Source: Bradyrhizobium sp. JYMT SZCCT0428 (GTDB taxonomy: Bacteria > Pseudomonadota > Alphaproteobacteria > Rhizobiales > Xanthobacteraceae). Taken from it: a stretch of 64,000 nucleotides of DNA. Positions 26,214 to 34,432 of this stretch are shown in pieces; within the stretch, counting starts at the first letter, position 1, and each line of letters starts with the position of its first letter. The notes under the pieces were generated by a model. That model did no database searches, was not told the DNA's origin, and was given only the letters and a program-made list of their open reading frames with translations. The stretch is from the NCBI RefSeq assembly GCF_018131075.1, contig NZ_JAFCLS010000005.1:124001-188000 (forward strand), in the 5' to 3' direction. A program made the translations under genes and the position numbers.

Positions 26214-27551
26214 GTGAAGAAGATGGCATTCATTGCGGCTTTGTTCGGGGTTTTGGCGTTGGCCGCGCCCGCTCAGGCGGCGCGTGTCGAGGTGCAATGG
26301 TGGCACGCCATGAGCGGCGTACTGGGCGAACGGCTCAGCGAACTGGTCGAGAAATTCAACACATCGCAGGATAAATATACCGTCGTGGCGGTCGCCAAAG
26401 GCAATTACGACGAAGTGACCAATGGCGTGATCGCGGCCTATCGTGCCAAGCGGCCGCCGGAAATGGTGCAGATCGCCGAACGTGGCTACATGACCATGTT
26501 GCTGTCGGGCGCCGTGGTGCCAGTGCAGGAACTTCTGGACCAGAAGGGCTACAAGGTCGACTTCTCCGACTTCATCAAGCCGGTGGCGAGTTTCTGGAGC
26601 TACAAGGGCCGCATGTCGGCGATGCCCTTCAACTCCTCGACGCCGATCTTCTGGTACAACAAGGACCACTTCCAGAAAGCCGGCTTCGACAAGCCGGCTG
26701 CAACCTGGCAGGAGCTGGAGACACAGCTCTACGCCATCAAGGCCAAGGGCGTCAGTGAGTGTGGCACGGTGCTGCCGGGCGACTTCTTCTGGAGCCTGCT
26801 GGAAAACTACAGCGCCATCAACAACCAGCCCTACGGAACGCTTGCCAACGGCTTCGACGGACTCGGGACCGAATTCGTCTACAACAAGACCAAGGTAGTA
26901 TCGCAAGTAACGCGTTTGAAAAAATGGCTCGATGATGGCGTCATGCAGATCGCCGGCCAGGGCTTTAGCCCGGAACAATTGTTCACCTCCGGACGCTGCT
27001 CGACCTTCGTCAATTCGACCGCGTCGCACGGCAATATCGAACGCAACGCCAAGATCAACTGGAGCGCCACCTTCCTGCCGCACGAGAGCGATATCAATCC
27101 TCCGCTCAACAGCACCATTGGCGGTGGCGCCATCTGGGTGATGAAGGGGCACACGCCGGAACGTTACGACGCGGTCGCGGCCTTCCTCGATTTCGTTGCC
27201 CAGGCGGAGACGCAAGTGTGGTGGCATGGCGTGACCGGATATGTCCCGGCGACCAACAAGGCCTATGCGCTGGCGCGCGAGCGCGGCTACTATAAGGATC
27301 ATCCGACACGCGAGATCGCGGTGCTGCAACTCTCGCGCGGTACACCCAACGACAATTCGCGCGGCTTCCGCTTTGGCAATTTCGTGCAGACGATGCTGGC
27401 GCAGCGCAGCGAGGTGGAAGCGGTGTTCACCGGCCAGAAGCAGCCGCAGCAGGCGATGGACGATGCCGTCAAGCGCGGCAACGAGATCCTGCGCCAGTTC
27501 GAGAAGCTCAACGCCGGAAAAGGCACCGAGTGGGCCCCCGAAGCGAAATGA
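26214..27551 (+). CDS. ugpB: sn-Glycerol-3-phosphate-type ABC transporter substrate-binding protein (UgpB-like)
   Basis: A 445-residue periplasmic binding protein. The signal peptide (KKMAFIAALFGVLALAAPAQA) leads into ARVEVQWWHAMSGVLGERLS, the UgpB mature start; MPFNSSTPIFWYNKDHFQKA and FLDFVAQAETQVWWHGVTG also match UgpB. UgpB binds glycerol-3-phosphate and glycerophosphodiesters. GTG 26214 is chosen because GGGAGG sits at the right distance; ATG 26223 is an alternative. The stop overlaps the permease start (ATGA). With a phosphodiesterase and phosphatases in the operon, a phosphodiester ligand is likely. Confidence 0.88.
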   Translation: MKKMAFIAALFGVLALAAPAQAARVEVQWWHAMSGVLGERLSELVEKFNTSQDKYTVVAVAKGNYDEVTNGVIAAYRAKRPPEMVQIAERGYMTMLLSGAVVPVQELLDQKGYKVDFSDFIKPVASFWSYKGRMSAMPFNSSTPIFWYNKDHFQKAGFDKPAATWQELETQLYAIKAKGVSECGTVLPGDFFWSLLENYSAINNQPYGTLANGFDGLGTEFVYNKTKVVSQVTRLKKWLDDGVMQIAGQGFSPEQLFTSGRCSTFVNSTASHGNIERNAKINWSATFLPHESDINPPLNSTIGGGAIWVMKGHTPERYDAVAAFLDFVAQAETQVWWHGVTGYVPATNKAYALARERGYYKDHPTREIAVLQLSRGTPNDNSRGFRFGNFVQTMLAQRSEVEAVFTGQKQPQQAMDDAVKRGNEILRQFEKLNAGKGTEWAPEAK

Positions 27552-28621
27552 AGGCAAGTAGCCCGATCGCAACTTCGCCGATCTGGCCGGAAGCGCCGGC
27601 AGACCGACCTTCCGGCTTGACCAGATCGCAGCACAAGTCGCCCGGCGAACCTGCCGCCGGGCGTAGTGTAGCGACGGAACGGGCCGGTAAGGCGCGGGCG
27701 CCCAAGCGTGGCCAGCCTGATCGGGAACCCGGACTGAAGCGAGCGAATTTCGGCCGCGGCGCCGGCCTGCCGACGCTATTGCTGCTGCCGCAGGTGTTGA
27801 TCCTGCTGTTCTTCTTCTTCATCCCGTCGCTGCGGGCGCTGACGCAGTCCGTCCTGTTGAGCGATCCGTTCGGCACCACCGTCCATTTCGTGTGGTTCGA
27901 CAACTTCAAGACGCTGTTTGCGAGCGGCGAGTATCGCCAATCGCTCGTGACGACGGCCTGGTTCACGGTGGCGCAGAACGTGATTACGCTGGCGATTGCC
28001 GTCGTTCTGGCATTCGCCACCGACCGGGTGGTGCGCGCGCGGTCGGTGTACCGGACGCTCATCCTGCTGCCCTATGCGATCGCGCCCGCGATCGCCGGCA
28101 TCCTGTGGGCGTTCCTGTTCAACCCGGTCGTTGGCCCGCTCGCACACATGTTGCACGCGCTCGGGATTTCCTGGGATCCCAATCGCAATCCGAACGACGC
28201 GCTGTGGCTGGTGATCATGGCGGCGTCATGGAAGCACATCTGCTACGACTACATCTTCCTGGTGGTCGGCCTGCTGGCGGTGCCGGTCTCGCTGATGGAA
28301 GCCGCCGCCGTCGACGGCGCCGGGCCGATACGGCGGTTCTTTCTCATCGCGCTGCCGATGCTCGGACCGACCATCTTCTTTCTCGCCGTGATGAATTTTA
28401 TCTACGGCTTCTTCGAAACCTTCGCGATCATCGATGCCGTCACCCATGGCGGGCCGGCCGGCGCGACCAACATCCTGGTCTACAAGGTCTTCGTCGATGG
28501 TTTCATCAACCTCGACCTCGGCTCCTCGGCGGCGCAGTCGGTGCTGTTGATGACCTTCGCGCTGATATGCACGCTGCTGCAATTCCGCTATTTCGACCAC
28601 AAGGTCAATTACGGGGTCTGA
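27548..28621 (+). CDS. ugpA: UgpA-like ABC transporter permease with a long N-terminal extension
   Basis: A 357-residue permease with six hydrophobic segments from about residue 75 onward. The EAA loop EAAAVDGAGPIRRFFLIALP contacts the ATPase. UgpA is normally about 295 residues; here about 65 polar residues rich in Pro, Arg, Lys and Ala precede the first membrane segment (TLLLLPQVLILLFFFFIPSL). The start ATG 27548 overlaps the ugpB stop, which argues that the extension is translated, although a later start cannot be excluded. Confidence 0.87.
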   Translation: MKASSPIATSPIWPEAPADRPSGLTRSQHKSPGEPAAGRSVATERAGKARAPKRGQPDREPGLKRANFGRGAGLPTLLLLPQVLILLFFFFIPSLRALTQSVLLSDPFGTTVHFVWFDNFKTLFASGEYRQSLVTTAWFTVAQNVITLAIAVVLAFATDRVVRARSVYRTLILLPYAIAPAIAGILWAFLFNPVVGPLAHMLHALGISWDPNRNPNDALWLVIMAASWKHICYDYIFLVVGLLAVPVSLMEAAAVDGAGPIRRFFLIALPMLGPTIFFLAVMNFIYGFFETFAIIDAVTHGGPAGATNILVYKVFVDGFINLDLGSSAAQSVLLMTFALICTLLQFRYFDHKVNYGV

Positions 28622-28625
28622 CCGC

Positions 28626-29546
28626 ATGGTGGAGCGCGCACCCATCCTCGATATGATCTGCCACGCGATCCTGATCGCCGGCGCGATGTTGGTGTGCGTG
28701 CCGCTCTACTTCGCGTTCGTCGCGGGCTCGCTGACGATCGCCGAGGTGCAGAAGGTGCCGCTGCCGTGGCTGCCGGGCGACCAGTTTCTTGCCAATCTGC
28801 AGACGGCTTGGGTCAAGGCCGACTTCAGCCGCAGCTTTCTCAATTCCATTGTGGTGGCACTCGGCATCACTGCCGGAAAGATCGTGGTGTCCTTGCTCTC
28901 CGCCTTCGCCATCACCTATTTCCGCTTCCGTTACCGGATGCTGGCGTTCTGGCTGATCTTCATGTCGCTGATGCTGCCGATCGAGGTGCGGATCGTGCCG
29001 ACGTTCGAGGCGGTGGCCAACGCCGCGTTGCCGCTGCAGTGGCTCGCCGACCTGCTGCATGTCGCCGATCTCTGGAAATGGGTCAGTGGCCACGATGTGA
29101 CGATCGCGCTGGAATGGAACATGGTCAACACCTATCCGGGGCTGATCCTGCCGCTGATCGCGTCCGCCACGGCGACCTTCCTGTTCCGGCAGTTCTTCCT
29201 CACCGTGCCGGATGAGTTGTGCGAGGCGGCAAGGCTCGATGGTGCGTCGCCGCTGCGATTCTTCTGGAGTATCCTGCTGCCGCTGTCGGTCTCGAACATC
29301 GTCGCGCTCGCGATCATCCTGTTCCTGTTCGGCTGGAACCAGTATCTGTGGCCGCTGCTGTTCACCACCGACAAGGACATGGCGACCGCCGTGATCGCGC
29401 TGAAGAATCTGATCCCGCGCGCCGACAGCGAGCCGGCCTGGAACATCGCCATGAGCGGCGCGCTGCTCGCGATGCTGCCGCCGACGCTGGTGATTCTGCT
29501 GTTGCAGCGCTGGTTCCTCAAAGGGCTCGTTGACAGCAGTAAATAG
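28626..29546 (+). CDS. ugpE: UgpE-like ABC transporter permease
   Basis: A 306-residue inner-membrane permease of the MalG/UgpE type. It begins MVERAPILDMICHAILIAG, shows PLPWLPGDQFLANLQTAW, a UgpE-like periplasmic segment, and the EAA loop EAARLDGASPLRFFWSILLP. It starts 4 bases after the UgpA stop. The gene for the UgpC ATPase, which normally follows, is not present here or elsewhere in the window; a phosphodiesterase follows 10 bases downstream instead. Confidence 0.9.
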   Translation: MVERAPILDMICHAILIAGAMLVCVPLYFAFVAGSLTIAEVQKVPLPWLPGDQFLANLQTAWVKADFSRSFLNSIVVALGITAGKIVVSLLSAFAITYFRFRYRMLAFWLIFMSLMLPIEVRIVPTFEAVANAALPLQWLADLLHVADLWKWVSGHDVTIALEWNMVNTYPGLILPLIASATATFLFRQFFLTVPDELCEAARLDGASPLRFFWSILLPLSVSNIVALAIILFLFGWNQYLWPLLFTTDKDMATAVIALKNLIPRADSEPAWNIAMSGALLAMLPPTLVILLLQRWFLKGLVDSSK

Positions 29547-29556
29547 GGGACCCATC

Positions 29557-30318
29557 ATGGTTTTTATCGCCGGACACCGCGGCGCCCGCGACCTTTGGCC
29601 GGAGAACAGCCTGCTCGGCTTTCGCAATCTGCTTGGACTTGGCGTTGACGCGGTCGAGTTCGATATTCATCAGAGCGTCGATGGTTCGCTGGTCGTCATC
29701 CACGATCCGCTGCTCGATCGCACCGCGCATGACACCGGGCCGGTCGGCGTTCGGACGCTGAAACAATTGACCGCCATCCGTCTGCGCGAGGCCGGCGAAG
29801 AATGCATCCCGACGCTCGATGCCGTGCTCGACGTGTACCGCGACTCACCGCTCGAGCTTCACATCGAAATCAAGACCGACGCCTTCGGCAATCCCTATCC
29901 GGGAATCGAAGGGCGGCTCATCGAGGCGGTCAAGCGGCGTGGGCTGGAACAGCGCGCGGTACTCACCTGCTTTGTCCCTGACGTTATCGCAACGTTGCGG
30001 AGACTGTCGCCGCAGGCGCGGGTGCTGGCCTCGCTGGACCGCAGGTCGGCGGAAATGATGGGCGGCATCTCGCCGGCGTTCGACCGTCTCGCCGCGATAC
30101 CCGATTGCATCGTGGCGGTCGAGAAGTCGCTGCTGACGCTGACCCTGCCGCTGGCGCTGAAAGTCTTCGGTCGCGAACGGCTCGGTGCCTGGGTGACGAA
30201 CGAGCCGCAGGATATCGCCCACTGGCTCGCCCAGCCGGTGCGGCAGATCACCACCGATCGGCCCGATCTCGCCGTGAATATCAGGCGCGAACTGACGTCC
30301 AAGTCTGTGCCGTCATGA
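29557..30318 (+). CDS. Glycerophosphodiester phosphodiesterase (UgpQ-like)
   Basis: A 253-residue GDPD-family TIM barrel. Catalytic motifs are IAGHRGARDLWPENSLLGF (HRG and the metal Glu), VEFDIHQSVDGSLVVIHDP (ExD and the catalytic His) and LELHIEIKTD. It hydrolyses glycerophosphodiesters to glycerol-3-phosphate and an alcohol. No signal peptide is visible from ATG 29557, so it probably acts on imported substrate in the cytoplasm, as UgpQ does. Its stop overlaps the PhoD start (ATGA). Confidence 0.9.
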   Translation: MVFIAGHRGARDLWPENSLLGFRNLLGLGVDAVEFDIHQSVDGSLVVIHDPLLDRTAHDTGPVGVRTLKQLTAIRLREAGEECIPTLDAVLDVYRDSPLELHIEIKTDAFGNPYPGIEGRLIEAVKRRGLEQRAVLTCFVPDVIATLRRLSPQARVLASLDRRSAEMMGGISPAFDRLAAIPDCIVAVEKSLLTLTLPLALKVFGRERLGAWVTNEPQDIAHWLAQPVRQITTDRPDLAVNIRRELTSKSVPS

Positions 30319-31856
30319 GCGGCATCACGATCCCGCGCCGGCGATTCCTCGCAGGCTCACTGGCCAGTGCCGCGATGGCCGCGCCATTCGGGATCGTGCG
30401 CGGTGCGCCGGTGGCGTTCAACGCGGACCCATACACGCTCGGCCTGGCCTCCGGCTGCCCGCGCGAGGACCGCGTCATTTTGTGGACGCGGCTCGCGCCC
30501 CGACCGCTCGAGGAGGGCGGCATGCCGCCTGCGCCGGTCGAGGTCGAGTGGCAAGTCGCCGAGGATGAAGGATTTGCGCGCATCGCCACCAAGGGCGTCG
30601 TGCAGGCGAGGGCGGAACTGGCGCATTCGGTGCATGCCGAGGCAACAGGCCTGCGGCCGGGTCGCGTCTACTGGTACCGGTTTCGCGCCGGTGCTGCGGT
30701 GAGCCCGGTCGGGCGTACCCGCACCGCGCCGGCCGCGGGCAACAGCCGCTTCCGCTTCGCCTTTGCCTCCTGCCAACAGTACGAGCAGGGCTATTTCGCA
30801 GCTTATCGCGACATGGCGGCGCGCGATCTCGATCTGGTCGTGCATCTCGGCGATTACATCTACGAGAAGTCCTGGGGGGCACGCCACGTCCGCCAGCACG
30901 GGGTCGGGATTCCAACCACGCTTTCCGAATTCCGCAATCGCTACGCGCTGTACAAATCCGACGCTGACCTGCAGGCCGCCCACGCAGCCTTCCCGTGGCT
31001 ATCGATCTGGGACGACCATGAGGTGGCGGATGATTACGCCAATGACCGCTCCTACACGACGCGCGATCCGGAGCAGTTCATGAAAGTCCGCGCTGCCGCC
31101 TATCAGGCCTATTACGAGCATATGCCGTTGCCGCGATCCGCCCGCCCGCTTGGACCGAATGCGACCATCTACGAGCATTATCGTTTCGGCGACATGCTGG
31201 ACTTCATGCTGCTCGACGACCGGCAGTATCGCGACGCGCCCGCCTGCGTGAAGGGAGGGCGCCCGACCACGGTGCCGGACTGTCCGGAACGAACCGAGGA
31301 GGAGCGCTCCATGCTCGGGCGGCCGCAGGAACAGTGGCTCGACGCACGATTGCGCGACAGCCGCGGGCGCTGGACCGTCGTGGCGCAGCAGACTCTGATG
31401 GCCGAGAGCAAACGCAAGGCGGACGACGGCAACCGCTTCTGGATGGATGGCTGGGACGGCTATCCCAATGCCCGCCGCCGGCTGCTCGATTCGATCGTAT
31501 CGCACAAATTGCGCAACCCGGTCGTGATCGGCGGCGACCGCCACGCTTACTTTGCCGCCGACCTCAAGCGCGATTACTCGCAGCCGCATGAAGCGACCAT
31601 TGCGACCGAATTCGTCGGCACCTCGATATCTTCCGAGGGGCCGAGCGAGAGCAGCCTGGCCAGGGCGCTCGCCGACAATCCGGCCCTGACCTATGCGCGG
31701 GGGGACAAGCGTGGCTATGCGACCGTCGAACTCGATGCGCGATCGTGCACGGTCGGCTTCGAGGCGCTCGACGACGTCAAGGACGTGAACAGCGGTGTGC
31801 GCCGGCTCGCGACCTTCGTGGTCGAGGATGGGGCGCCCGGCGTGAAGGCAGCCTGA
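30315..31856 (+). CDS. phoD: PhoD-family alkaline phosphatase/phosphodiesterase, Tat-exported
   Basis: A 513-residue metallophosphatase. The N-terminus ITIPRRRFLAGSLASAAMAA is a twin-arginine signal, so it is exported folded to the periplasm. Metal-site motifs are FAFASCQQYEQGY, VVHLGDYIYE, IWDDHEVADDY and VVIGGDRHAYF. PhoD enzymes cleave phosphomonoesters and phosphodiesters with Fe/Ca centres. ATG 30315 overlaps the phosphodiesterase stop, and its own TGA overlaps the next ATG, so all are translationally coupled. It could process phosphodiesters before uptake by the ugp-like importer. Confidence 0.9.
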   Translation: MSGITIPRRRFLAGSLASAAMAAPFGIVRGAPVAFNADPYTLGLASGCPREDRVILWTRLAPRPLEEGGMPPAPVEVEWQVAEDEGFARIATKGVVQARAELAHSVHAEATGLRPGRVYWYRFRAGAAVSPVGRTRTAPAAGNSRFRFAFASCQQYEQGYFAAYRDMAARDLDLVVHLGDYIYEKSWGARHVRQHGVGIPTTLSEFRNRYALYKSDADLQAAHAAFPWLSIWDDHEVADDYANDRSYTTRDPEQFMKVRAAAYQAYYEHMPLPRSARPLGPNATIYEHYRFGDMLDFMLLDDRQYRDAPACVKGGRPTTVPDCPERTEEERSMLGRPQEQWLDARLRDSRGRWTVVAQQTLMAESKRKADDGNRFWMDGWDGYPNARRRLLDSIVSHKLRNPVVIGGDRHAYFAADLKRDYSQPHEATIATEFVGTSISSEGPSESSLARALADNPALTYARGDKRGYATVELDARSCTVGFEALDDVKDVNSGVRRLATFVVEDGAPGVKAA

Positions 31857-32662
31857 TGTCGATATCCGCCAGGACGGATTTGATGGCGTTGATGCGCGGC
31901 GCCGAGCCGGTGGTGGCGGAGGCGGCTGCGACGCTGGTCGCGATGCAGCGCGCGCCGCTTGCGACCGCACGCAAGGAGCTACGTGATATCGTCACCGACG
32001 CCGACCTTGCCGCGGAAAGGATCGTGATCGATGGATTGAGGTCGCTGACACCAGGGGCGGCAATCCTGTCGGAGGAGCGAGGCTTCAGCGGCAACACAAG
32101 CGGACCGCGCTGGATCGTCGACCCGCTCGACGGCACCGTGAACTACGCTTCCGGGCTGCCGTGGTATTCGGTCAGTGCGGCCTACCATGATGGCGATGAG
32201 GCGCTGGTCGGCCTGGTTCAATCGCCGCTGGCCGATGTCAGCGCCCGCTACGTGCAGGGCGCGCTCGCCACCGTGAACGGCGAACCCGTGCGGGTGTCGA
32301 GCACGCGGTCGCTTTCCGATGCGGTGGTATCGGTGATCCTGACCTCGCATTACCAACCCGACGAGGTGCGCGCTGCCGCTGCCATCATCGAGCGGCTCGG
32401 CTCGGCGGTTCGCGGCGTCCGCATCGTGGTCTCGGGCGCGCTCGAGATGACATGGATCGCGGCCGGCCGGCTCGACGCCTTCGTGTCGATCAAAGCCGAT
32501 CTCGTCTCGCACGCGGCGGCGATGCCGCTGGTGCGCGCAGCGGGCGGATGCGTGACCACGATTGCGGGCGAGGCTTCGCAGTTTGACGATTTGCAAAAGA
32601 TCGCTTCAAATGGTCACGTTCATGACGAGCTTTTGCGGTTGCTCGAGGAGATTGCGCTTTGA
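31856..32662 (+). CDS. Inositol-monophosphatase-family protein with a substituted metal site
   Basis: A 268-residue member of the IMPase/FBPase superfamily. The first two metal motifs are intact: ILSEERGF and WIVDPLDGTVNYASGLPWY. In the third, usually PWDxAAG, the sequence is ADLVSHAAAMPLVRAAGG, which puts Ser218 (next to His219) where the metal-binding Asp is expected. Activity may be altered or lost. A normal enzyme would release inositol or another alcohol from its phosphate, fitting a pathway that imports and cleaves phosphodiesters. TGATG overlap with phoD; the SorC gene overlaps its stop. Confidence 0.82.
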   Translation: MSISARTDLMALMRGAEPVVAEAAATLVAMQRAPLATARKELRDIVTDADLAAERIVIDGLRSLTPGAAILSEERGFSGNTSGPRWIVDPLDGTVNYASGLPWYSVSAAYHDGDEALVGLVQSPLADVSARYVQGALATVNGEPVRVSSTRSLSDAVVSVILTSHYQPDEVRAAAAIIERLGSAVRGVRIVVSGALEMTWIAAGRLDAFVSIKADLVSHAAAMPLVRAAGGCVTTIAGEASQFDDLQKIASNGHVHDELLRLLEEIAL

Positions 32663-33612
32663 GTGACCAGACCATCCTGCGGGTCGCCTGGCTCTATTAC
32701 ATGGAGAACCTGACCCAGGCCGAAATCGGCGAGCGGCTGGGACTGACGCGGGCGCGCGTCAACCGCATGCTCTCGGAGGCACGGCACAGCGGCATCGTGA
32801 GTATCCGGCTGAACTCGGCGTTCGCAAGCTGCACCGAGCTCGAACATCAGTTGCGGCAGCAATGCGGGCTCGACGACGCGGTGGTGATCCCGAGCCCGGA
32901 AAATCCCGAACTGGTGGCAAGCCTGATCGGAATGGCGGCGGGCGCCTATCTGACGAAATTCCTGGAAGAGAAGAAACCACGCACCATCGGCATCGGCTGG
33001 GGTGCGACCTTGCGCGAAACCATCCGCCACGTGACACCCGCGGAATATCCGGATCTCTGGATCGTCTCGATGATGGGCGGGCTCTCGCGCGGGCTCGAAC
33101 TCAACACTTTCGAGATCGCAGGCGAGTTGGCGCGGCGGCTGCATGCCAAGTGCAGCTATCTGGCGGCCCCGATCTATGCCAGCAGCCGGCGCTCGCGCGA
33201 CACCTTCATGGCACAGGAGGTCTATGCGGAAGTGTTGGACCGCGTCGAGCGGATCGATCTTGCGCTGCTCAGCATGGGCGACCTCTCGCCGCGTTCGCTC
33301 CTGGTGCGGCACGGGCTGCCGCCCGATGTCGGCATCGAGGATCTGCGCGCCGCCGGCGCGGTCGGTGACGTGCTCGGCCAATATCTCGAGCAGTCTGGCC
33401 GGCAGATCAACCACGGCATCAATTCGCGCGCCATCGCCTTGCCGATCGAGAAGCTGGCACGGGCGCCGACCGTGATGCTGATCGCGGGCGGGACCAACAA
33501 GGTACCGGTCATCGCGGCGGCGCTGCAGGGGCGGATCGGCAAGGTGCTGGTGACGGATGAGAAGGCCGCCGCCGGCGCGCTCAAGCTGATCGGCAAGCGG
33601 CGGATGGGCTGA
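32659..33612 (+). CDS. SorC-family sugar-binding transcriptional regulator (intact)
   Basis: A 317-residue regulator. The N-terminal helix-turn-helix is WLYYMENLTQAEIGERLGLT then RARVNRMLSEARHSG; the C-terminal sugar-phosphate isomerase-like domain includes RTIGIGWGATLRETIRH, WIVSMMGGLSRG, SYLAAPIYAS and KVLVTDEKAA. SorC proteins respond to phosphorylated sugars or polyols. The start appears to be TTG 32659, overlapping the phosphatase stop (TTGA); no ATG is available before the DNA-binding domain. It ends the ugp-like operon and probably autoregulates it. It is clearly paralogous to the broken regulator at 6016-6992. Confidence 0.87.
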   Translation: MSDQTILRVAWLYYMENLTQAEIGERLGLTRARVNRMLSEARHSGIVSIRLNSAFASCTELEHQLRQQCGLDDAVVIPSPENPELVASLIGMAAGAYLTKFLEEKKPRTIGIGWGATLRETIRHVTPAEYPDLWIVSMMGGLSRGLELNTFEIAGELARRLHAKCSYLAAPIYASSRRSRDTFMAQEVYAEVLDRVERIDLALLSMGDLSPRSLLVRHGLPPDVGIEDLRAAGAVGDVLGQYLEQSGRQINHGINSRAIALPIEKLARAPTVMLIAGGTNKVPVIAAALQGRIGKVLVTDEKAAAGALKLIGKRRMG

Positions 33613-34432
33613 GCGATCTGGTTCGACAAGTCGCGAATTTGAATCCGGTCGCGCAAGACCACGCGGCGCCGCGAGTTTCTGCAGCTGCGCGCGCCGTCGC
33701 TGGAACGGTGTAAGGCAGGGGATCCAGCCGCGGCTTCTCGGTTCTATCATCGGCGCCTCTGGAATACTTGGGTCACCCGCATGCGTGGGTGACGACAACT
33801 GAATATGTGGCCGCGTTCTCGCGGCGCATTGCGCCCGAGCTTTGCCAGTAACTTCCCGCCCTCTGCAAATAGAGGGCGCAGGGAATGCCGGATGCGCGCT
33901 GCACCCGCGGTCCCGTGTGCGGTTAGTGCTAAGTAGGCTGCACACGAGCATACAGGGCAGCGGAGAACATCCGACATTCCCTGCGCAATGGCTTTACGGC
34001 TTATGACGCGCTCTCCCCGGTGAGACGGCCTCTATTGCCACCGTCGCCTCGCAGATCGCTCCGCAAGACTTGACGCCGTTACGGGCGCCAGGACCACACG
34101 CTTTTGCCGTACGCTTCAGCCGCGACCGTCCATCGCAACTGTTACGTCCACCGCAACCCGCCCCTCGTCGTGACGACGGCCGACGCCCCTCTGAGTGGGA
34201 CGGGATAACGCAAACTCGTAGAGATGATTTGCCCGACGGCGAAAGCGAAATATTTTTTATTTCGGGGCTTGACAGAAATTCCGTAAATCAGAAGTGATTT
34301 GCCCGTCGGGTCGTTTTGTCGCAGGCGGGTCGCAACAGCGCCAACGCCATTTTGCGGGACGATCTGCTTATAAAGTGAAGCAAGAACCGCGCGGACAGAT
34401 CCGGAAAGGCTGTGCCGCGAGCCGAGTCCAGT
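33613..34432. other. Non-coding region with a structured repetitive element
   Basis: About 820 bases without a supportable gene between the SorC gene and the TctC-family gene, which converge on it. From about 33772 to 34309 it is densely structured (hairpins, nested inverted repeats, a direct repeat), described separately. The small open frame at 34070-34297 has no recognisable product and lies across the repeat. The remaining 120 bases before 34433 show nothing specific. Confidence 0.5.
33772..34309. repeat. Structured intergenic repeat of Bradyrhizobium type
   Basis: The element contains, in order: a hairpin GTCACCC/GGGTGAC (33772-33793); a perfect 8-bp hairpin CGCCCTCT/AGAGGGCG (33857-33878); a 19-base outer stem, GCGCAGGGAATGCCGGATG (33876-33894) with CATCCGACATTCCCTGCGC (33968-33986), one mismatch; nested inside it a 7-bp stem CGTGTGC/GCACACG (33914-33920 and 33940-33946); and a 14-base direct repeat GATTTGCCCG(A/T)CGG (34226 and 34296). 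The wording closely resembles an intergenic repeat I remember from Bradyrhizobium genomes; that part is memory, not a search. The folding is visible directly. Confidence 0.65.
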
